DNA from: Candidatus Altarchaeota archaeon
GTDB lineage: Archaea > Altiarchaeota > Altiarchaeia > IMC4 > QMZM01
Direction: 5' to 3'
Length of the DNA stretch: 6,488 nucleotides
Assembly: GCA_018897475.1 (NCBI GenBank)
Contig: JAHIKS010000132.1
Coordinates: 1 to 6,488 of the forward strand
This document shows positions 1-5,217 of the stretch, piece by piece. A program made the position numbers and the translations under genes. Numbering within the stretch: the stretch's first letter is position 1; each line of letters begins with the position of its first letter. The notes beneath the pieces are model-generated. The model saw nothing but the letters and a program-made list of their open reading frames with translations, was not told where the DNA came from and did not search any database.

Positions 1-34
1 ATCATATATTGACGACGCCCCTTATATCCCTTTC

Positions 35-43
35 CATTCAGAA
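35..43. repeat. 9-bp target-site duplication, distal copy
   Basis: CATTCAGAA, identical to 145-153, abuts the left inverted repeat of the 44-144 element. The base before each copy is also C, but at 144 that base belongs to the inverted repeat, so the duplication is taken as 9 rather than 10 bp. This copy would be the one separated from fen by the insertion. Confidence 0.68.
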
Positions 44-144
44 GGCTTTGGGACATAATCCCTCAGACCAGAGCAATAGACCACCTGGTAGGGTATACTA
101 AGCTGGACAGATAGGCCCACTTATCAGCTTTTTGTCCCAAAGCC
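44..144. mobile_element. MITE-like 101-bp element with 12-bp terminal inverted repeats
   Basis: GGCTTTGGGACA at 44-55 is the exact reverse complement of TGTCCCAAAGCC at 133-144. The match resumes after one mismatch, giving 14 of 15 bases. The sequence CATTCAGAA lies directly outside each end (35-43 and 145-153), as a 9-bp target-site duplication would. The 77-bp interior has no usable reading frame. Perfect inverted ends flanked by a direct repeat are the signature of a DDE-transposase element, here far too short to carry a transposase, so a non-autonomous MITE is the best reading. The end sequence and the 9-bp duplication recall the IS903 subgroup of the IS5 family (GGCTTTGTTG ends, as I remember them), but that family assignment is tentative. 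The alternative is a long-range RNA stem in the fen 3' UTR, but that would not explain the flanking direct repeats. Confidence 0.72.
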
Positions 145-153
145 CATTCAGAA
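145..153. repeat. 9-bp target-site duplication, fen-proximal copy
   Basis: CATTCAGAA, identical to 35-43, abuts the right inverted repeat of the 44-144 element. Read on the minus strand it is TTC TGA ATG, so it holds the last Phe codon and the TGA stop of fen. The duplicated sequence therefore let the element insert at the very end of the gene without changing the protein. Confidence 0.68.
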
Positions 154-1116
154 CCACTTGTCTATACTCTGCTGAGAAAATTCCTTCATGGCATCGGAGA
201 GATTCCCGGCAGCCTTCCTGATCCTCTCCTCGGAGAAGCTGTGCTCTTCGCTGAGGAATTCCACCATCCCGTCAGCCTGCGGGGAATTCCATTGCACTTC
301 ATAGTCGTCAGTGACCTTCGGCTTCAGGAACAGCTCCCTGACCTCATCCACATCGCAGCCAACATCAATCGAATTGAATTTATTCTCCCTGACTATCTTG
401 AGTGCCTTCTTCGGACCGATTCCCTTCACACCGGAATTGAAGTCAGTCCCTATCAGAATTGCAACGTCCACCAGCTGCTGCCTTGTAAGGCCCAACCCCT
501 CCAGCGCCCTATCGAGACGGATTATTTCCAGCTCAGATCTGCCGCTCAAAGTAAGCCCCCTGACAAGCTTCTCAGAGCCTAGAAGCAGCGAATCGTAGTC
601 CTGGCTCCCCACGGCCCAGGCGTCCCCACTGTTACACAGATGCACGCACTGCGCCTCTCCCTCAGATGGTGCCTGCACGAAGGGAATTCCCATGAGTCCC
701 AGCAGCTTCTTGGAGTCCTCCCGCATCTCGGTGGTCATCCTCGAGGTCCTGGCCGCGAATTTCCTGGCATCCTCCGTTCTCCCGTCTTCAAGGGCCTTCT
801 TCCACTCGGCCTCGGCCTTTTTCTTTATCTCCGACCTGCCCTGCAGCTCCCTCTTCTTAAGCTCTGGAGGTTTCCCGTCGAAGACATAGATTGGCTTTAT
901 CCCAAGCTCCATGAGCCGCCCGGTCCTGTAGAGAATTCCGGAGAGATGGGAAGTAACCCTCCCCTGGGAGTCCATCAACGGCGTGCCGTCATGCTGCCTT
1001 ATAGAAGCGAGAAATTGGTATAGCGTATTGAGTGCATCTATCGCAATGACCTTTCCCTTGAGGTCCTCAAAGTAGATGGGTTCGTGAGGAATTATATCCT
1101 TGAGGTTTACCCCCAT
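148..1116 (-). CDS. fen: Flap endonuclease 1 (FEN1/XPG family)
   Basis: Structure-specific nuclease that removes 5' flaps during Okazaki-fragment maturation and base-excision repair, working on the PCNA clamp. The protein has 322 aa, slightly short of the roughly 335-345 aa usual in archaea. The N-terminal XPG domain starts with the expected MGVNLKDII and carries metal ligands D27 (AIDALN) and D80 (VFDGKPPELKKREL). The internal XPG domain has E152 and E154 (PSEGEAQ), D173 and D175 (SQDYDSLL) and D225 (IGTDFN), followed by the helix-hairpin-helix GVKGIGPKKAL. The chain ends with QQSIDKWF, a PCNA-interacting box with Q315, I318, W321 and F322, and no residue after it. The start has no Shine-Dalgarno site and lies 7 bases after the csl4 stop, so co-transcription is likely. 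All catalytic acids are present, so the enzyme should be active. Confidence 0.97.
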   Translation of the reverse strand: MGVNLKDIIPHEPIYFEDLKGKVIAIDALNTLYQFLASIRQHDGTPLMDSQGRVTSHLSGILYRTGRLMELGIKPIYVFDGKPPELKKRELQGRSEIKKKAEAEWKKALEDGRTEDARKFAARTSRMTTEMREDSKKLLGLMGIPFVQAPSEGEAQCVHLCNSGDAWAVGSQDYDSLLLGSEKLVRGLTLSGRSELEIIRLDRALEGLGLTRQQLVDVAILIGTDFNSGVKGIGPKKALKIVRENKFNSIDVGCDVDEVRELFLKPKVTDDYEVQWNSPQADGMVEFLSEEHSFSEERIRKAAGNLSDAMKEFSQQSIDKWF

Positions 1117-1123
1117 TTTTCAG

Positions 1124-1681
1124 CTAAATATTTTCGACATTGCCGTAGTCCTTGGAGAACTTCCTCGTATCCTTGCGCTCGCAGTTGGAGCAGACCATCA
1201 TGTTCTTCTCAGCCGACTTTTCCATGCGATGCCTGCAATATCTGCAGAATGCCTTCACCACGCCAAAATCGCCCTTGGTTGAGATGTCAATCATGCCCGG
1301 CTGAATCTTGATTACCTTGGCCTTGACTATGTCCCCCAGGCCGAACATCGACTCCGGTTTCTCCACGTACTCATCCGCTATGTTGGATACATAGATTCCG
1401 GTCCTGATGTCAACATTGCCCTCAGCACCCTGTATCCTCTTCACAATCACACTAACAACGTTCTTGTTTAGCTTGAGAACATCACCGAAGACTACCTGGC
1501 CTACTTCGAGCTCTGCCGGCATTCTGCCCTCGACTCTTACAGCATGGTTCTCCCTGTCAACAACCCCTTTGCCCATTATCGAGGCGTAAATCTTACCGTC
1601 TTCGGTATATGTGCCTTTGCCCGGCACGAATTCCTCTATTGTTCCAAGTAAATCTCCTATCTGCTTCATATCGTTTTCCAT
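1124..1681 (-). CDS. csl4: Exosome complex RNA-binding protein Csl4
   Basis: Cap subunit of the archaeal RNA exosome, which sits on the Rrp41-Rrp42 ring and brings RNA, and in archaea DnaG, to the 3'-5' exoribonuclease. The 185-aa form starting with MENDMKQ has the usual three parts. An N-terminal domain (about 8-60) includes the family motif VPGKGTYTEDGKIYAS. A central S1 RNA-binding domain (about 60-145) contains GDIVKAKVIKI. A C-terminal zinc ribbon has C146-x2-C149 and C164-x2-C167. A longer reading frame starts at 1726 but would overlap ahcY by 44 bases and has no ribosome site. The chosen ATG follows the ahcY TAA by one base and has GGAGG (1694-1698) 12 bases upstream. The gene lies between ahcY and fen, so one transcript is likely. 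Confidence 0.95.
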   Translation of the reverse strand: MENDMKQIGDLLGTIEEFVPGKGTYTEDGKIYASIMGKGVVDRENHAVRVEGRMPAELEVGQVVFGDVLKLNKNVVSVIVKRIQGAEGNVDIRTGIYVSNIADEYVEKPESMFGLGDIVKAKVIKIQPGMIDISTKGDFGVVKAFCRYCRHRMEKSAEKNMMVCSNCERKDTRKFSKDYGNVENI

Positions 1682-1682
1682 T

Positions 1683-2927
1683 TTATGTTCCTTCCTCCCA
1701 TGTTTCGAGATACTTTTTTTGCTCATCTGTTAGAGCATCGATTTCTATACCCATTGTCTTCAGCTTCAGTGTTGCAATCCCCTTGTCAATCTCCTGTGGG
1801 ATTGGATGTACTCCCGGGGCCAGGTCGTTCTCAATAAGATGCTTGACTGCCATTGCCTGATTCGCAAAGCTCATGTCCATCACCTCTGAAGGATGCCCCT
1901 CAGCTGCTGCAAGATTCACCAGCCGCCCTTCAGCAAGGAGGTATATGGATTTGCCGTCCAGCTCATACTTGACGACGTTGTCGCGAACCTCCTTCTTACT
2001 CTTTGATAGGCTCTCAAGGTCGGGAATCGTAATCTCATTGTTAAAATGGCCCGAGTTAGCAACGACTGCCCCGTCCCTCATCTTCAGGAAGTGCTCCTTT
2101 CTCAGTATTTTTGTATCTCCGGTCGCGGTTACGAATATCTCGCCAACCTCGGCCGCCTTGTCCATTGACATTACCCTGAACCCGTCCATGGCGGCCTCAA
2201 GTGCCCTTACCGGGTCCACCTCGGTAACAATCACGTTGCTTCCCATGCCGCTCGCCCTTGCAGCTATCCCTCTGCCGCAGAAGCCATAGCCGGAAACGAC
2301 CACGTTCCTCCCGGCAAATAGTATGCTGGTGGCCCTCAGAATCCCGTCAATGGTAGACTGCCCGGTTCCATAGCGGTTGTCAAAGAAGTGCTTGGTCATC
2401 GCATTGTTGATATCCATCACGGGATACTTTAGTGCATTGTCCTTTTCCATGGCCTTGAGCCTTATTATGCCTGTCGTGGTTTCCTCGCAGCCGCCCTTTA
2501 TGTCCTCAAGGAGGTCCTGTCTCTCCTTATGCACAACAAAGACCAGGTCGCCGCCGTCATCTATGGTTACCTGCGGCTTGAAATCAAGAACCCTGTTTAT
2601 GTTCTTGTAATATTCCTCCTTCGTTTCGCCCCTCCACGCATACACCTTGATGCCTTCGGAGGCGAGATAGGCCGCGACATCGTCTTGTGTCGAGAGCGGA
2701 TTGCAACCTGTTATTGAAACATCGGCACCCCCGGCAATCAGCGTTTCCACAAGAACCGCGGTCTCCTTCGTTACGTGAAGAGCAAACCCCACCCTAATTC
2801 CTTCAAGGGGCTTCTTCTCTGAGAATTCCTTCTTAATCTCCATCAAAACCGGCATATGGGCCCGGGCCCACTCTACCTTCAGCCCTCCCGACTCCGCCAG
2901 CTTTATGTCCTTAACGTCGTAATCCAT
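1683..2927 (-). CDS. ahcY: Adenosylhomocysteinase (S-adenosylhomocysteine hydrolase)
   Basis: NAD-dependent cytoplasmic enzyme that splits S-adenosylhomocysteine into adenosine and homocysteine, relieving product inhibition of methyltransferases. The 414-aa chain has the substrate-domain motifs CNPLSTQDDVAA (75-86), EETTTG with E149, and the catalytic block K179, D183, N184 in MTKHFFDNRYGTGQS. The NAD fold has GYGFCGRG at 213-220 and the ribose-binding E236. Further family motifs are NSGHFNNEI (291-299) and EGHPSEVMDMSFANQAMA (343-360). The C-terminus ends in ETWEEGT and lacks the KxxxYRY tail that reaches the neighbouring subunit's NAD in eukaryotic and many bacterial enzymes; this short form is usual in archaea. 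In Methanocaldococcus the related enzyme acts on S-inosylhomocysteine, so the exact substrate is open. There is no Shine-Dalgarno site. The stop is separated from the csl4 ATG by one base. Confidence 0.97.
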   Translation of the reverse strand: MDYDVKDIKLAESGGLKVEWARAHMPVLMEIKKEFSEKKPLEGIRVGFALHVTKETAVLVETLIAGGADVSITGCNPLSTQDDVAAYLASEGIKVYAWRGETKEEYYKNINRVLDFKPQVTIDDGGDLVFVVHKERQDLLEDIKGGCEETTTGIIRLKAMEKDNALKYPVMDINNAMTKHFFDNRYGTGQSTIDGILRATSILFAGRNVVVSGYGFCGRGIAARASGMGSNVIVTEVDPVRALEAAMDGFRVMSMDKAAEVGEIFVTATGDTKILRKEHFLKMRDGAVVANSGHFNNEITIPDLESLSKSKKEVRDNVVKYELDGKSIYLLAEGRLVNLAAAEGHPSEVMDMSFANQAMAVKHLIENDLAPGVHPIPQEIDKGIATLKLKTMGIEIDALTDEQKKYLETWEEGT

Positions 2928-2948
2928 TCTGTAGTTATAGGATGGAAT

Positions 2949-3944
2949 CTATTTATTTGGCTTCAATATTACTTTCAGGGACTCATTTGCCTGTGCAACC
3001 AGATTGAATCCCTCAGCGGCCTTATCAAGAGGGAGCACGTGGGTTACCATGTCATGCACGTTTATCCTGCCCTCTTCAATGAGTTCAAGTGCCTCCTTCA
3101 AGTCATCCGGCGCCGCACCATAGGACGTCCTTACCGTCACCTCATTGCGCCAGAATTCGTTTATAGGCACTGTCAATTCAAAACCGGGCTCAGGAACAGC
3201 AAAGAAGAGAACCGTCCCGCCCCTGCCAACGCACTTTAGGGCCTGCATTGCTGCCGCCTCGGCCCCCGTACAGACAATAACGACGTCTGCCTTCACATCT
3301 ATCTCCTCCTCGGCACCCATGACCTCATCAGCCCCGAACCTCCGGGCCATATCCAGCCGTGATTGGTTTACATCCATTGCAATGATTCTTTTTGCTCCCT
3401 TCAATTTCGCGAGCTGGATATGCAGCAGCCCCGAAATCCCACTGCCCAGTACAAGAACGGTCTGCCCCTTCCCAATCCCCGCAAGCCTCTGTCCACGGAC
3501 AACGCAGGCCAGGGGCTCGATAAAGGTGCCGTCTTCATAAGAAACATTCTCCGGCAGCCTGTAGACCCCGTTCCTTACATTAATCTCAGGGATCCTGATG
3601 AATTCCGCAAAGCCCCCCGGGTCGAAGTTCGTCCTGTGAAGGGTTTCGCAGGCGGTATGGTGCCCCGCCCTACACTGCTCACATTCATTGCACGGCACAT
3701 GATGCGAGACAAAGACCCTATCCCCGACCTTGTAGGGGACGCCTTCCCCGGTCTCGACTATCTCGCCAGTAACCTCATGCCCCAGAACCCTGGGAGCAGT
3801 CTTTAACCGGTACCACTCCATGACGTCGGAGCCGCAGATTCCTGAGGCCATCATCTTGAGCAGGAATTCTCCATCGCCAATCTCTGGCTTCGGGCGCTCC
3901 TCAATCCGCACGTCATTGTTGTTGTAATAGATTGCTACCTTCAT
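2949..3944 (-). CDS. Zinc-dependent medium-chain alcohol/polyol dehydrogenase
   Basis: MDR-superfamily oxidoreductase, 331 aa, of the threonine/sorbitol dehydrogenase type. The GroES-like N-terminal domain has the catalytic-zinc residues C37 (GICGSD) and H56-E57 (GHEVTG), with E143 (FIEP) as a likely further ligand. A structural-zinc lobe has C85, C88, C91 and C99. The Rossmann domain shows GSGISG at 167-172, and D191 at the end of its second strand favours NAD over NADP. The substrate cannot be read from sequence: L-threonine, a polyol or a polyol phosphate, or a small aldehyde are all possible. The protein is a little shorter than typical threonine dehydrogenases (about 340-350 aa). The ATG has no Shine-Dalgarno site but an AT-rich box about 26 bases upstream. 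Genes for AhcY downstream and an aldolase upstream suggest a redox step on an aldehyde or ketose intermediate; this is inference. Confidence 0.9.
   Translation of the reverse strand: MKVAIYYNNNDVRIEERPKPEIGDGEFLLKMMASGICGSDVMEWYRLKTAPRVLGHEVTGEIVETGEGVPYKVGDRVFVSHHVPCNECEQCRAGHHTACETLHRTNFDPGGFAEFIRIPEINVRNGVYRLPENVSYEDGTFIEPLACVVRGQRLAGIGKGQTVLVLGSGISGLLHIQLAKLKGAKRIIAMDVNQSRLDMARRFGADEVMGAEEEIDVKADVVIVCTGAEAAAMQALKCVGRGGTVLFFAVPEPGFELTVPINEFWRNEVTVRTSYGAAPDDLKEALELIEEGRINVHDMVTHVLPLDKAAEGFNLVAQANESLKVILKPNK
2951..2958 (-). promoter_or_regulatory. Possible TATA box for ahcY
   Basis: On the minus strand AAATAAAT lies across the end of the dehydrogenase gene, centred about 27 bases before the ahcY ATG. 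That is the spacing expected for a leaderless archaeal transcript, and the 21-base gap holds no Shine-Dalgarno sequence. The box overlaps coding sequence and is only a partial match to the consensus, so read-through from the dehydrogenase remains possible. Confidence 0.35.
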
Positions 3945-3965
3945 TTTATGGATGATAAAGACTTC

Positions 3966-3973
3966 AATTTAAA
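3966..3973 (-). promoter_or_regulatory. Possible TATA box for the dehydrogenase
   Basis: The minus-strand sequence TTTAAATT is centred about 25-26 bases before the ATG at 3944. This spacing would place the transcription start on or beside the ATG, giving a leaderless mRNA, in agreement with the absence of a Shine-Dalgarno site. The 64-base gap behind the preceding small gene also favours a separate promoter here. Confidence 0.45.
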
Positions 3974-4008
3974 CAGAAACATCCCTACTCTTCAGAAGGA
4001 TATAGCAC

Positions 4009-4119
4009 TTATTCCTCTTCCTTCTCACACTCCTCGGGGGGCTTGCCGCACTTCTCGCAGACTTCTTCCACTACCTTGGCACCACATCCACATGGACTGC
4101 AACCGCATTCATCGCACAT
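4009..4119 (-). CDS. 36-aa cysteine-rich small protein, probable metal binder
   Basis: A very short gene, MCDECGCSPCGCG at the start and an acidic Glu/Lys-rich end (ECEKEEE). Eight of 36 residues are cysteine: C2, C5, C7, C10, C12, C21, C24 and C31. The first five form a tight metallothionein-like cluster (CxxCxCxxCxC), and the second part has CEKCGK, a knuckle typical of zinc ribbons. The gene is supported by a near-perfect archaeal Shine-Dalgarno site, GAGGTGAT at 4123-4130, three bases before the ATG, by a TAA stop, and by its position 12 bases after the aldolase stop. I do not recognise a named family. Zinc or iron-sulfur binding is likely from composition. A role as metal donor or regulator for its neighbours is only a guess. 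Confidence 0.8.
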   Translation of the reverse strand: MCDECGCSPCGCGAKVVEEVCEKCGKPPEECEKEEE

Positions 4120-4122
4120 ATT

Positions 4123-4130
4123 ATCACCTC
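4123..4130 (-). promoter_or_regulatory. Strong Shine-Dalgarno site of the 36-aa gene
   Basis: GAGGTGAT on the minus strand closely matches the complement of the archaeal 16S rRNA 3' end (GGAGGTGATC) and lies three bases before the ATG at 4119. It is the main evidence that this very small frame is translated. Confidence 0.8.
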
Positions 4131-4131
4131 A

Positions 4132-4971
4132 TTATACCTTCCTATCGGAAAGCTGTTGATTCTCATCCGTTGTTGAACTCTTCCGGACCGTTCCACCCTC
4201 ACCCTCAAAGACCTGCATCGCCTCATCAGGGGTTGCATTTTCATGGACAACCGCTCTCACAGCCTTAATCATATTCACCGGGTTGCTGGACTGGAAGATG
4301 TTCCTACCCATGTCCACCCCGGCTGCGCCAGCCTGGATTGCGCCGTGTGCCATCTCCAGCGCCTCCTTCTCGGGAATCTTCTTCCCCCCGGCAATCACAA
4401 CTGGAACTGGGCACGTGTCAACGACCTTCTCGAAGTCCTCGCAGTAGTAGGTCTTGACGAAATGCACTCCAAGCTCGGCGGCCATCCTGCACGCCAATGA
4501 CATGTATCTCGCATCCCTTTTCATGTCCTTACCAACTGCTGTTACGGCAAGGACGGGGATTCCATACTCCTCCCCGGTATCGATAACCTCCGTCAAAGCG
4601 AGCAATGTGTCCCTCTCATACTCAGAGCCGACCATTATTGAGAACGCCATCCCTGCAACGTTGAGCCTTATGGCATCTTCTATGCCTACGGTAATCCCCT
4701 CCCTCAGCATTTCTTTGCTCAGCACGCTCGTGCCCCCGGAAACCCGGAGCACGATTGGAATGTCGGTGTTCGGGTCGATGTAGTTCCTCAGCCCGCCCCT
4801 GGTAGGCATCAGACAGTCTGCATACGGCAGCAATGGTTCTACTGCTTCCTTCAGGTTCTCCAGTCCTGTAGTGGGACCTAGAAAGTAGCCGTGGTCCACG
4901 GCAAGCATCACGGTCCTCCCGTCCTTCGGTTTTATAATCCTTGAAAGCCTGTTTCTCATTCCCCAATCCAT
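4132..4971 (-). CDS. LsrF-like class I (DeoC/FbaB-fold) aldolase or thiolase
   Basis: A 279-aa TIM-barrel Schiff-base enzyme. It is close in sequence to E. coli LsrF (3-hydroxy-5-phosphonooxypentane-2,4-dione thiolase): the blocks DWGMRNRLSRI, VMLAVDHGYFLGPTTGLE, VGKDMKRDARY, VIAGGKK and GVDMGRNIFQS all have direct LsrF counterparts. The Schiff-base lysine is K173 in VKTYY, with D26 near the active site. GG 195-196 and GR 222-223 match the phosphate-binding loops. It lacks the roughly 30-residue N-terminal extension of LsrF. No other lsr gene is present, so AI-2 breakdown is unlikely. Related archaeal enzymes serve as fructose-bisphosphate aldolase or as ADH synthase in the aromatic amino-acid pathway. 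Cleavage of an MtnA product to DHAP plus an aldehyde is a testable alternative. GGAGG (4979-4983) lies seven bases before the ATG, inside the preceding gene. The last 20 or so residues are polar and probably disordered. Confidence 0.9.
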   Translation of the reverse strand: MDWGMRNRLSRIIKPKDGRTVMLAVDHGYFLGPTTGLENLKEAVEPLLPYADCLMPTRGGLRNYIDPNTDIPIVLRVSGGTSVLSKEMLREGITVGIEDAIRLNVAGMAFSIMVGSEYERDTLLALTEVIDTGEEYGIPVLAVTAVGKDMKRDARYMSLACRMAAELGVHFVKTYYCEDFEKVVDTCPVPVVIAGGKKIPEKEALEMAHGAIQAGAAGVDMGRNIFQSSNPVNMIKAVRAVVHENATPDEAMQVFEGEGGTVRKSSTTDENQQLSDRKV

Positions 4972-4973
4972 TT

Positions 4974-5180
4974 TTACCCCTCCGGTCTCATGATAAGGTA
5001 GCCCTTATCGATGAGCCAGTGATGAAACTGATATGTTGTGAACCTGCACGAGTCCTTGCAGGTCGCGCGTATTCTTTCATAATCCTCGGAGCCTTCCTCC
5101 AGGGAATTCAACTCAAGCTGCGTCGGGCACTCCACGTCCTTGCAGAACTCCCTTCGCTGGTAGTCTATATAGCCGTCCAT
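4974..5180 (-). CDS. Conserved-looking 68-aa four-cysteine protein
   Basis: Small soluble protein beginning MDGYIDYQRREF, with C13-x4-C18 and C41-x3-C45, followed by a His pair (H53, H54) in TTYQFHHWL and ending YLIMRPEG. The paired cysteines suggest a zinc site or a small iron-sulfur cluster. I have a general impression of similar archaeal proteins of unknown function but cannot name a family. The frame is open back to 5228, but that start would overlap mtnA on the other strand and cross the promoter region, so the ATG at 5180 is preferred. There is no Shine-Dalgarno site, as expected for a leaderless first gene. The stop lies two bases before the aldolase ATG, and this gene's last codons carry the aldolase ribosome site, so the two are almost certainly co-transcribed and perhaps translationally coupled. 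Confidence 0.82.
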   Translation of the reverse strand: MDGYIDYQRREFCKDVECPTQLELNSLEEGSEDYERIRATCKDSCRFTTYQFHHWLIDKGYLIMRPEG

Positions 5181-5217
5181 TGGTATAGTATAATATAAAA
5201 GGGACTGAATAAAAGAG
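5181..5217. promoter_or_regulatory. Divergent promoter region between the small-protein/aldolase genes and mtnA
   Basis: The 37-bp gap is very AT-rich. On the plus strand TATAATATAAAAG (5189-5201) is centred about 22-26 bases before the mtnA ATG, so mtnA is probably leaderless; no convincing Shine-Dalgarno site lies in front of it. On the minus strand TTTTATT (5208-5214) is about 30 bases before the ATG at 5180 and may serve the other direction. With so little room, the two transcription complexes probably compete. Confidence 0.55.

Noticed and set aside
44..144. tRNA, 5S rRNA or C/D-box RNA inside the 12-bp stem
   Set aside because: I looked for a tRNA T-loop, 5S-type motifs and C/D boxes in the 77-bp interior on the minus strand and found none; the flanking direct repeats fit an insertion better.
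640..1023. Plus-strand 127-aa open frame opposite fen
   Set aside because: It is antisense to well-conserved FEN1 catalytic motifs, has no ribosome site or promoter, and its composition looks like an out-of-frame reading.
1682..1726. Longer csl4 start at 1726
   Set aside because: It would overlap ahcY by 44 bases, has no ribosome site and would add a Lys-rich segment not expected in Csl4.
3363..3806. Plus-strand 147-aa open frame opposite the dehydrogenase
   Set aside because: The minus-strand frame has the zinc ligands and NAD motif; the plus-strand frame has no start signals or domain features.
4622..4966. Minus-strand 114-aa open frame overlapping the aldolase
   Set aside because: It is a shifted frame within the aldolase coding region, rich in Arg/Gly/Glu without any recognisable motif; the aldolase frame carries all conserved residues.
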